DNA from: Bacteroidales bacterium UBA6207
GTDB lineage: Bacteria > Bacteroidota > Bacteroidia > Bacteroidales > F082
Direction of reading: 5' to 3'
Length of the DNA stretch: 6,017 nt
Assembly: GCA_002421995.1 (NCBI GenBank)
Contig: DISP01000031.1
Span: 1-6,017 of the forward strand
Within the stretch, counting starts at the first letter, position 1, and each line of letters starts with the position of its first letter. Positions 1 to 6,017 of the stretch are shown piece after piece. Made by a program: the position numbers and the translations under genes. The notes under the pieces are model-generated. The model searched no databases, was not told the origin of the DNA, and was given only the letters and a program-made list of their open reading frames with translations.

Positions 1-1070
1 GGTTTCAAGCCTACGTGTTTAAGTGCCTGAAAATCGCTGCTTATCACCCAGGCCTTCCAGCCCTTGAAATGATGCTTGAGGTTATCGCCAATATTTGCAT
101 AAAGTGCGATCAGATCTTCCTCTTCGAGTCGTTCACCATAGGGCGGGTTGAGTATCATCAAGCCCTGACCCTCCGGAGGCAAGACATCGTCGAGTTGTTT
201 TCTGAACAGCTTCACATCTTTGTGAAGGTGTGCCGTGCGAAGGTTTTGTGTTGCAATGTCAATGGCCTTGGCCGACCTGTCAGATCCGATGATTTCAAAA
301 TCGAAATCGGTAATCAGGTCATCCGCCTCAGACTTCACTTTATGCCATAGCTTCTGGTCAAAATCTTTCCATTTCATAAATCCGAAGCTGTCGCGGAAAT
401 AAGCAGCCGGTATTTTCATTGCAAACATTGCAGCTTCGATAGGCAAAGTTGCCGATCCGCACATGGCATCCATGAAATGGCAGTCGGCATTCCAACCACT
501 GAGTAAAATGAGACCGGCGGCCAACACCTCGTTCATGGGCGCTTTGTCCACCATATGCCTGTAACCACGCTTATGGAGCGACTCGCCAGAGCTATCGAGC
601 AACACATTTACCTGATCTTCAAATATATGGATATTGATCCTCAAGTCAGGGTCGTTGGTATCAACCGAGGGTCTGTCGCCAATACGATCGCGATACAAAT
701 CGGCAATGGCATCCTTGGTTTTGTAGGCCACAAACTGTGAATGAGTGAAGAGTCCGCCACTGACTACACCATCAATGGCAAAAGTTTGATGCACATCGAG
801 CACCTCATACCAGGGTAACTTATAGATGTTGTCATACAGTTTTTGCTCGTTGTTTGCCCGAAAGGAGGCAAAGGGCTTCAATATCCTGAGGGCTGTCCGC
901 AGCTGATAGTTGGCTTTGTACAACAACTCTTTGTTGCCATCGAAAGCAACCGCGCGCTTCATAATCTCGGTACGCTGCGCACCTATCTGCAAAAGTTCCT
1001 GCTCAAGCACAGCCTCCAGCCCTGCAGAAGTTTTGGCAATGTAGCGAAATATTTCCTGATCTGTTTTCAA
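1..1070 (-). CDS. rlmL: RlmL-type THUMP-domain class I SAM-dependent 23S rRNA methyltransferase (C-terminus cut off by window edge)
   Basis: The 356 visible codons align in order with the N-terminal half of E. coli RlmKL, the part that makes m2G2445 in 23S rRNA. Seen directly: an N-terminal segment FRYIAKTSAGLEAVLEQEL (residues 8-26), a THUMP-like region at about 50-155, the LDSSGESLHKRGYR motif (about 158-171), a SAM-binding motif I DAMCGSAT (201-208), an acidic motif GSDRS (262-266), and the catalytic NPPYGERL motif (308-315). Family members of the stand-alone type are about 385 residues, so I infer that only some 30 residues are missing. There is no room to judge whether an RlmK domain follows. 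The start is TTG at 1070: it gives the expected N-terminus, and the first in-frame ATG (residue 37) would cut into the conserved N-terminal region. Motif I is unusual: the family norm is DP(M/F)CGSGT, and here Pro and the last Gly are both Ala. The symbol is by homology; methylation of exactly G2445 is inferred. Confidence 0.9.
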   Translation of the reverse strand, partial: MKTDQEIFRYIAKTSAGLEAVLEQELLQIGAQRTEIMKRAVAFDGNKELLYKANYQLRTALRILKPFASFRANNEQKLYDNIYKLPWYEVLDVHQTFAIDGVVSGGLFTHSQFVAYKTKDAIADLYRDRIGDRPSVDTNDPDLRINIHIFEDQVNVLLDSSGESLHKRGYRHMVDKAPMNEVLAAGLILLSGWNADCHFMDAMCGSATLPIEAAMFAMKIPAAYFRDSFGFMKWKDFDQKLWHKVKSEADDLITDFDFEIIGSDRSAKAIDIATQNLRTAHLHKDVKLFRKQLDDVLPPEGQGLMILNPPYGERLEEEDLIALYANIGDNLKHHFKGWKAWVISSDFQALKHVGLK

Positions 1071-1084
1071 TCTTCTTTTTTTGG

Positions 1085-1117
1085 CAAAGGTACAAGAAAG
1101 CTGGCTTTGAGAATAAA
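1085..1117 (-). promoter_or_regulatory. Candidate Bacteroidota-type promoter for the rlmL-like gene
   Basis: On the minus strand, TACCTTTG (1092 down to 1085) matches all six fixed positions of the Bacteroidota -7 element TAnnTTTG. A TTTA (1117-1114), one base off the -33 TTTG element, lies 21 bp upstream, within the usual 19-21 bp spacing. The TTG start codon begins 14 nt after the element, so transcription from here would give a very short leader of roughly ten bases. No GGAGG-like sequence precedes the start, as is common in this phylum. The call rests on motif match and position only. Confidence 0.55.
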
Positions 1118-1124
1118 TATCCTT

Positions 1125-1157
1125 AAAGCTGTTGCCACGTGCAACCTTTTCAGGTTG
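1125..1157. promoter_or_regulatory. Overlapping inverted repeats in the divergent intergenic region
   Basis: Two inverted repeats share their middle arm. The first is GTTGC (1131-1135), CACGT spacer, GCAAC (1141-1145), with an outer AAAG (1125-1128) and CTTT (1146-1149) that can pair across a two-base bulge. The second is CAACCT (1142-1147), TTTC, AGGTTG (1152-1157), a six-pair perfect stem; read on the minus strand its loop is GAAA, a GNRA tetraloop. The two structures exclude each other. The site lies between the divergent genes, just upstream of the minus-strand promoter candidate, so an operator bound by a dimeric regulator is possible. Short inverted repeats also occur by chance. Confidence 0.3.
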
Positions 1158-1227
1158 ATGATTCATCTATTGTTGCTGAAACACATTGCTATACAGCGTC
1201 AACACTTGCATTATTAAAACTAAATAA

Positions 1228-2766
1228 TTGAAGATCAACGGAAAGTTTCTGTATATATTAACCTTTGGTCTGCTCTTGCTCATGTATTTGATGAGCATTC
1301 CGAACCGAAAACCACATGTTGACGACGCCTGGCTTGGCGAGCACAGCTATTGGCTCTGGCACGATGGAGTGGTAAAATCAAAATTAATGTCAGGGATAGC
1401 AGGCAGCGAAGACAGACTTTTGCTCCATCACAAACTTTTTACACTGCAAGGTAGTGCTGTGATATCTGTTTTTGGGTTCAGGCTACCCTGGCTGAAAGCC
1501 GTGTCGTTGCTTTATCTTGTGCTCAGCATATTGGTGCTGAAGCAGATAGTGAAACGCATGAAGCTTTTTAATCATCCGTTGAGTTTACCACTTTTCTTTT
1601 TGCTATTGCTGCTTAATCCCCTTGTGTTTGAATTCAGTTATGTTTTTCGGCCCGAAATCATGCTGATGTTTCTCGGGTTGTTGAGTTTCTTTTTTGTTTG
1701 GCTTGCCACCAAAGCCGAGGAGCGACCCAAACTCAACAGTTTTATTTCCGGACTTTTTGCAGGTCTGGCATTGGTGACCCACCTGAATGGTATCATTTTC
1801 ATTGCATCAGGATTTCTGTTGTTCGCCCTTAAACGCAAGTTCATTCCGGCAGTGTTATTCGGTATTGGAGCCACAATAACCTCGCTTGGCTATTTTTATG
1901 ATTTTCGATCCATTAGTGATTTCAGTCTTTGGTACCGGCAATTAACCTTTATTCCATCAGCTGACGGCGATATTCACCTGATTATCCGGTTATTCTACAA
2001 TAGTTTAGGCGAGCATTTCAGGTATTTTCACAGCCCTGTTGAAATCAGTTTGAGTTTGCTGTTGCTCGTCACAGCGTTTTTTGGCTGGACAAAACTCAAA
2101 GAGGAGCGCTCGGTTCTTCTTGTTTATACTTTTCTGCTGATGCTCACCATGTCAGCCTTTGCATTAAACAAAACGAGCAAATACCTCATTCTTTTGCTGC
2201 CGTATTTTCTCATGATCGTTACTGTTTACATTGACAAGCTACTCAGCCTTTACGACCTAAGGGCGCTCAGACGAATCGGTATGGTAGCGTCGGTTTATAT
2301 TGTTGTTTCATTGATTTACAATACAATAACCATACAAGACAAGTATGACCCTGTGTTGAATGAGCATATCCGCACAACTTTTGCAGGCGAAAAAAGCAGC
2401 GAAATGCATGTGTTGGCACCTATGGAATTTATTTTCGATGAGATTGATAATTTCGAAAAAATCACAAGCCTGATGTCATACAATGAGCGGCTGAAACTGA
2501 TACCGGATCTGAAAGCAACCAAATTTTTAAAAATGGCGCGCAGCGAAGGTATTGACCTAATTTTGCTGAATGATGATTACATCAACACATTCGAAATGAG
2601 ACATTTCACGAAAGACAGTCATGTTGCAGGCTTTGTGCTTGTTTACAAAGCTGAGGATTTGATGGTTTGGAAAAACTCAGGGCGGTTGAATCCGGCACTC
2701 ACCCAAATCCGGCAAACGACACAATATGAGTCGGGCTTGTTTCAATACCACAGCGGCCTGAATTAA
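1228..2766 (+). CDS. Polytopic GT-C fold glycosyltransferase (PMT/ArnT-like)
   Basis: This 512-residue inner-membrane protein has about ten predicted hydrophobic segments (roughly 7-24, 83-107, 118-137, 143-160, 172-200, 205-223, 272-287, 295-313, 318-338 and 349-367), followed by a mainly soluble C-terminal part (about 370-512). After the first segment comes HVDDAWLGEHSYW, with the acidic pair D32-D33 where GT-C enzymes such as ArnT and PMT carry their catalytic acidic residue in the first periplasmic loop. Further family-like signs are RPE (141-143), GLFAGLALVTHLNG (175-188) and KYLILLLP (318-325), which resembles the ArnT-type RY...P segment. Members take a sugar from a polyprenyl-phosphate carrier and attach it to lipid, glycan or protein on the periplasmic side; donor and acceptor here cannot be told. 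The start is TTG at 1228, directly preceded by an in-frame TAA, so no earlier start exists; the first in-frame ATG (residue 19) would remove most of the first membrane segment. It stands alone on this strand. Confidence 0.72.
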   Translation: MKINGKFLYILTFGLLLLMYLMSIPNRKPHVDDAWLGEHSYWLWHDGVVKSKLMSGIAGSEDRLLLHHKLFTLQGSAVISVFGFRLPWLKAVSLLYLVLSILVLKQIVKRMKLFNHPLSLPLFFLLLLLNPLVFEFSYVFRPEIMLMFLGLLSFFFVWLATKAEERPKLNSFISGLFAGLALVTHLNGIIFIASGFLLFALKRKFIPAVLFGIGATITSLGYFYDFRSISDFSLWYRQLTFIPSADGDIHLIIRLFYNSLGEHFRYFHSPVEISLSLLLLVTAFFGWTKLKEERSVLLVYTFLLMLTMSAFALNKTSKYLILLLPYFLMIVTVYIDKLLSLYDLRALRRIGMVASVYIVVSLIYNTITIQDKYDPVLNEHIRTTFAGEKSSEMHVLAPMEFIFDEIDNFEKITSLMSYNERLKLIPDLKATKFLKMARSEGIDLILLNDDYINTFEMRHFTKDSHVAGFVLVYKAEDLMVWKNSGRLNPALTQIRQTTQYESGLFQYHSGLN

Positions 2767-2903
2767 TCAGCTGAAAAACCCTGAAACAGCTTGTAATCAA
2801 TAACTAATATGTTCCTCGTATCGGAATGTCTGTTGCTGGCTTATCAAAACAATTCTTCCGCTGATATCATTGGCGATCCGGTGACTGCGCCTTCAGGCAG
2901 GTG
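2767..2903. other. Convergent intergenic gap without a clear terminator
   Basis: The gap separates the 3' ends of the glycosyltransferase and M23 genes. I looked for a bidirectional terminator and found only weak structures: AGCTG/CAGCT (2769-2773 with 2787-2791, 13-nt loop) and GCGCCU/AGGUGC (2887-2892 with 2899-2904, one G-U pair, six-base loop). Neither is followed by a U-tract. On the plus strand a 34-codon open frame starts at ATG 2809 and ends in the last bases of the M23 gene; on the minus strand the M23 frame stays open for 19 codons past its stop. I do not call either as a gene. Confidence 0.5.
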
Positions 2904-4625
2904 CTATCTATGAATCACTGCTTCGTAGGTTGTTTTGTTTCCACAGTTGTCCTTCACCACGAGTTTGAAAGTGTTTTTTCCTGAAATCAGACGTTCATCA
3001 ATCTCATATTCAAGTAGATTGTTTTTGGGGTCATAATCCATCAAAAGCCAGTTTCCGTTTAGGGTTGGCTGGATGTCTGCTATACCTGAGAAATCATCTT
3101 TCACCGTGATTTTTAATGATTTGAGGCTATCAACCTTTTGTTGATTTTTGAAGTTTACAGGCTGTAACGTTGGTTTGACTGAATCGGACATCACGGCAAA
3201 CTGCCCCAGCTTGCGCGTTGAAACAGTAATAAAGCCGTCCTTATATTCGCCCCCGACGAAGGTTTTCTTCCCTTTATCGAGCATAACAATGCCAAGTTTT
3301 TGGGTTGGAATTTTGTTGTTTCCGGCTTTGATGGTCAGGCGATAATTTTTATGAACCGCAACATCTGGCGATCCAACTGTTATAATATCAGACAAATGTC
3401 CAGCTTCACCCTTATTGTTTTTGAGCTGCAGCTTTTCGTCTTTATAAAGGGCATCGGCAGGAAAATCAACTTCAAAACCATGGCCTGTATATTGAAACCT
3501 CTTACCAGTGTTCAGTTGAATGAAAGTTGAATCTGCATTTTTAGCGTTCAGCGCTTTCCCGCTCAGTCCGGTTCCGACTATTAAGAATGGAATACGTGAC
3601 TCATTGTCATTTGCATCTTTGACCACATAAACTACATTAAGCGTATCACCCGGGTTTACAGTGATTTTTCCATTCGCTACAACACCTTCATACATCCCCA
3701 ATTTGTTTGCCGGATCAATGACAGTTCTCATAATGCGGGAGTTTTTATCATACAGGAAGGCATAATCAATGAAGCTGTTGATATACCTCGTTTCATCGAA
3801 TGAAAAACGATCAGCTTTCCAGCTGAAAACGCGCTCCGACTCAACGAAAAGCTCAATGGAAAAGACCCCGTTGATGTTTGGTGAATCGTTTTGGGTGTCG
3901 TGTGTGTTGATACCAAAAGAAACACTACCTGCGGCTTTGATAATCTTTCTGTCTTTAATACGGTGTTGCAAACCCCAGCCCTGCACTTCGAAAAAGGCAG
4001 GTTTATGCCGCCCTTCCACCTCGCTTTCATCACCTTCGGGATAAACAGCAAGCCGGGTGATAGCAGGCCTTACAAAATCTTTGATTGCAAATCCATTCTT
4101 CATAGGATTCAACACCTCCTGACTGGCAGCATCCCTGATTTCAAAATGCAGGTGCGGGCCTCCTGAAGAACCCGAGTTGCCGGCATAGCCAATAACCTCA
4201 CCTTTTTTCACAGGGAAAAGTGTTTTCTCCGGCAGCAAATTGACCGTAAACTTCTCTTGTGCATACTGTTGCTTCTTGACCCAGGCATTCAGCTTTGGCG
4301 CGAACCGCTGCAAATGGGCATAAACAGAGGTATGGCCGGTGGAAGGATGATCCAAATAAACAACTTTTCCAAAACCACCGGGCGAAACAGCCACGCGGCT
4401 CACAAAACCGTCTTCAACAGCCAAAACAGCAGCTCCTTCAACGCCACCTACCCTGATGTCAATTCCGGAGTGGAAATGATCAGGCCTTAGCTCGGCAAAA
4501 GTCCCTGAAAGAAAAACAGGCATGTTCACAGGTTTGATGTAACTGGCAGGCTTCTGTTTTTCCTGTGCATTCAAATTAAGCTGAAGCAACAGAAAGAGCA
4601 ATATCAGAAAACGGCTTAGTCTCAT
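2904..4625 (-). CDS. Secreted M23 family zinc metallopeptidase with C-terminal Ig-like domains
   Basis: A 573-residue exported protein. Residues 1-20 form a Sec signal peptide (basic MRLSR, leucine-rich core, likely cleavage after LNA-20); no lipobox Cys follows. The LytM/M23 domain covers about 32-175: HSGID supplies zinc ligands H52 and D56, H104 lies in VYAHL, and GNSGSSGGPHLHFEIRD (149-165) contains H158 and zinc ligand H160. All expected catalytic residues are present, so an active peptidoglycan endopeptidase in the periplasm or at the outer membrane is likely. A segment of about 25 residues between YAHL and the KKGEVIGYAG strand looks, from memory, like a Bacteroidota subfamily trait. 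The remaining 400 residues are beta-rich; VVYVVKDANDNES (330-343) and the last 75 residues (KITVKDDFSGIAD onward) read as Ig/Big-type domains, perhaps for wall binding or partner contact. The ATG at 4625 overlaps the stop of the upstream HAD gene (ATGA), and no Shine-Dalgarno is visible, which suggests translational coupling. Confidence 0.92.
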   Translation of the reverse strand: MRLSRFLILLFLLLQLNLNAQEKQKPASYIKPVNMPVFLSGTFAELRPDHFHSGIDIRVGGVEGAAVLAVEDGFVSRVAVSPGGFGKVVYLDHPSTGHTSVYAHLQRFAPKLNAWVKKQQYAQEKFTVNLLPEKTLFPVKKGEVIGYAGNSGSSGGPHLHFEIRDAASQEVLNPMKNGFAIKDFVRPAITRLAVYPEGDESEVEGRHKPAFFEVQGWGLQHRIKDRKIIKAAGSVSFGINTHDTQNDSPNINGVFSIELFVESERVFSWKADRFSFDETRYINSFIDYAFLYDKNSRIMRTVIDPANKLGMYEGVVANGKITVNPGDTLNVVYVVKDANDNESRIPFLIVGTGLSGKALNAKNADSTFIQLNTGKRFQYTGHGFEVDFPADALYKDEKLQLKNNKGEAGHLSDIITVGSPDVAVHKNYRLTIKAGNNKIPTQKLGIVMLDKGKKTFVGGEYKDGFITVSTRKLGQFAVMSDSVKPTLQPVNFKNQQKVDSLKSLKITVKDDFSGIADIQPTLNGNWLLMDYDPKNNLLEYEIDERLISGKNTFKLVVKDNCGNKTTYEAVIHR

Positions 4626-5107
4626 AAATTTACAATTTTATCAAGTTCCGAATACTTTGCGATGACATAATCAGCAAGCAAATAAGTTCCTCCAACTTCG
4701 TGCTCGTTGAACAAAACGGTTGTCATTCCGGCATTTTTCGCACCCACAATGTCCTTGTCATACAAATTTCCAATCATCATACTCTCGCTTGGTTTTGCCT
4801 TGGTTAAGTGCATTGCCTGCACAAAAAACAGCGGATCGGGCTTGCTGTAGCCCAGTTCGAAGCGCGAGTAAAAATGATGAAAATATTTGTCAGCACCAAC
4901 ACGCGCAAGTGCTTTTTTCATTTCGGGTACATCAGAATGCGAGGCGCTGGTGGCAATAATACAAGTATAGCGCTTGCAGGCCTTTACCAAAAAATCTTCG
5001 GCACCGGCAATCCACTCAAGCTCAGGCCAGAGCGACATCGGACCCGGATACGCAAAATCGCGCATGATGGTATCGCCCCAATCAAAAAACAAATATCTAA
5101 TGTTCAC
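4622..5107 (-). CDS. Small HAD-superfamily hydrolase-like protein with variant catalytic motifs
   Basis: A 161-residue cytoplasmic Rossmann-type HAD protein. Motif I is FFDWGDT: D9 is the expected nucleophile, but the second Asp of DxDx(T/V), the general acid/base, is Gly11. Motif II is around T53 in CIIATSAS, motif III is K89 in YSKPDP, and motif IV is IGNLYDKDI (112-120), where the usual GDxxxxD has Asn114 in place of the first Asp and keeps D119. Only about 40 residues separate motifs I and II, so there is little or no cap domain, and the protein is shorter than usual HAD-IA phosphatases (about 200-230 residues). Gly at the +2 position also occurs in active members such as E. coli YihX, so inactivity does not follow. 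The substrate is unknown. The start is GTG at 5107, which places FFDWGDT at the normal distance from the N-terminus; no in-frame ATG lies in the gap upstream. It starts 26 bp after the SNF2 gene and overlaps the M23 start by 4 bp. Confidence 0.85.
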   Translation of the reverse strand: MNIRYLFFDWGDTIMRDFAYPGPMSLWPELEWIAGAEDFLVKACKRYTCIIATSASHSDVPEMKKALARVGADKYFHHFYSRFELGYSKPDPLFFVQAMHLTKAKPSESMMIGNLYDKDIVGAKNAGMTTVLFNEHEVGGTYLLADYVIAKYSELDKIVNL

Positions 5108-5133
5108 TTTGCATGTATTTATTTTACAATTAT

Positions 5134-6017
5134 TTACATTTCGGCATCTTGTTCTGGACTTTCTGTTTCATCCTGAAGCAATCCCAGTAGCTGCTCGCGC
5201 GACATTGACGAATAGAATGATTCTTCGACAATTGTGGATTCGGCCAAAATCTTTTTTTCTGCCTGCAACTTCATGATTTTTTCTTCGATACTGTTGCGGG
5301 TTATAAACCTGTAAACAAACACACTGCGTTGCTGACCGATACGATGCGACCGCCCGATGGCTTGGGCCTCTGCAGCCGGATTCCACCAGGGATCGAGCAC
5401 AAAAACATAATCAGCTTCAGCAAGGTTTAATCCAACCCCGCCCGCTTTCAACGAAATGAGGAAAACATGTTTGTTTCCATTCTTAAAACTCTTTACAACA
5501 TCTTCCCTGTGTTGAGTTTCGCCTGTCAGCATGGCATATGAAACATTCAGTTTTTCGAGTTCGCCGGCCAGGATTGCAAGTAAACTCACAAAAGAAGAAA
5601 AAATCAGAACCTTATGATTTTCGTCAAGAATTGTCTCGAGATGTTGCAGAAGTTCAGCAAATTTTCCGCTTTCGCTATTTTCATCAGGAAACAGGATTCC
5701 GGGGTGATTTGCCAGTTGACGCAGTTTCATAAGTGCAGTAAGATAGCGCACTGCAACCTCGGAGCGCCTGACATTTTCATCCACTTCGTCCATAAGAGCG
5801 ATCCGCATGCGCGACTTTTCCTCTTCATAGCGCTGTCGTTGCATCTCGCTCATTCCGCAGAAAACATAGTTTTCTGTGACCGGCGGCAACTCTTTGGCAA
5901 CCTGATGCTTGGTTCGGCGCAACACAAAAGGCGAAATAATACGCAGCAGTTTCTCCCGCTGTTTTGACTGCGCATCCCTGCTTATTGGTACGCTGTAATA
6001 TTTGTTGAAAACAGACA
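5134..6017 (-). CDS. SNF2-family DNA-dependent ATPase/helicase, C-terminal part (N-terminus beyond window)
   Basis: The 293 visible residues are the end of a SNF2 protein; the frame is open to the right edge, so the first RecA lobe with Walker A and the DExH box lies outside. Seen in order: FNKYYSVPI (3-11), the conserved SPFVLRRTK (28-36) followed by ELPP, LRQLANHP (98-105), motif IV VLIFSSF (136-142), TGETQHR (164-170), motif V ISLKAGGVGLNLAEAD (187-202), and motif VI DPWWNP...QAIGRSHRIGQ (208-228) with the two arginines R222 and R225 expected to contact ATP. The tail NSIEEKIMKLQAEKK (241-255) is also typical. Such proteins translocate on double-stranded DNA or remodel protein-DNA complexes, and bacterial members are linked to transcription, repair or defence; which applies is not visible. 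The sequence shows no truncation or frameshift. The stop lies 26 bp before the HAD gene, so it probably heads the operon, with its promoter to the right of the window. Confidence 0.95.
   Translation of the reverse strand, partial: SVFNKYYSVPISRDAQSKQREKLLRIISPFVLRRTKHQVAKELPPVTENYVFCGMSEMQRQRYEEEKSRMRIALMDEVDENVRRSEVAVRYLTALMKLRQLANHPGILFPDENSESGKFAELLQHLETILDENHKVLIFSSFVSLLAILAGELEKLNVSYAMLTGETQHREDVVKSFKNGNKHVFLISLKAGGVGLNLAEADYVFVLDPWWNPAAEAQAIGRSHRIGQQRSVFVYRFITRNSIEEKIMKLQAEKKILAESTIVEESFYSSMSREQLLGLLQDETESPEQDAEM

Noticed and set aside
1147..1175. Possible plus-strand promoter for the glycosyltransferase: TATTGTTG (1168-1175) with TTTT (1147-1150) upstream.
   Set aside because: The -7 element has one mismatch to TAnnTTTG, the -33 match is poor, and the 17-bp spacing is outside the usual 19-21 bp. 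No better candidate was found in the gap.
15..1217. Plus-strand open frames at 15-350, 555-740 and 843-1217.
   Set aside because: They are antisense to the methyltransferase, whose full set of family motifs fixes the true strand and frame; their translations show no recognisable domain.
2887..2904. Hairpin GCGCCU-UCAGGC-AGGUGC as a terminator of the glycosyltransferase transcript.
   Set aside because: It has one wobble pair, no U-tract after it, and lies 120 bases past the stop codon. On the minus strand the stem contains an A-C mismatch.
3148..5276. Several plus-strand and alternate minus-strand open frames of 65-122 codons inside the M23, HAD and SNF2 genes.
   Set aside because: They lie over strongly recognised genes in other frames and show no domains or start signals of their own.
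5134..5925. A complete 263-residue helicase starting at GTG 5925.
   Set aside because: The same frame stays open to the window edge and encodes conserved SNF2 sequence upstream of that GTG, so the gene is a partial one that continues beyond the window.
2904..6017. SNF2 gene as part of an antiviral defence island.
   Set aside because: No nuclease, methylase, phospholipase or other defence partner is visible, and the neighbours are housekeeping-type genes.

Overview
This window looks like an ordinary stretch of a Bacteroidota chromosome, probably Bacteroidales or a close relative. The assignment rests on three things: the domain layout of the secreted M23 peptidase, a promoter-like TAnnTTTG element with no visible Shine-Dalgarno sequences, and general protein resemblance. 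No mobile element, CRISPR array, rRNA or tRNA was seen. I found no convincing evidence of a new multi-gene system.

Layout from left to right. Positions 1-1070 (minus strand) hold nearly all of an RlmL-type 23S rRNA methyltransferase whose C-terminus runs off the left edge. A 157-bp divergent intergenic region (1071-1227) carries a good candidate sigma-ABfr-type promoter for the methyltransferase and a pair of overlapping inverted repeats. Positions 1228-2766 (plus strand) encode a polytopic membrane glycosyltransferase of the GT-C fold (PMT/ArnT-like). A 137-bp convergent gap follows. The rest is on the minus strand, read right to left: the C-terminal helicase half of a SNF2-family ATPase (5134-6017, running off the right edge), a small HAD-superfamily protein (4622-5107), and a secreted M23 zinc metallopeptidase with Ig-like C-terminal domains (2904-4625).

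The SNF2, HAD and M23 genes are tightly packed: 26 bp separate the first two, and an ATGA overlap joins the last two, so they are probably one operon. Their roles do not form an obvious pathway: DNA remodelling or repair, a small phosphohydrolase, and cell-wall hydrolysis or morphogenesis. The glycosyltransferase and M23 peptidase both act at the envelope but converge and are not co-transcribed. Points worth a second look are a substituted SAM-binding loop in the methyltransferase, substituted catalytic positions in the HAD protein coupled to the peptidase, three non-ATG starts among the four visible gene starts, and the overlapping inverted repeats between the divergent genes.
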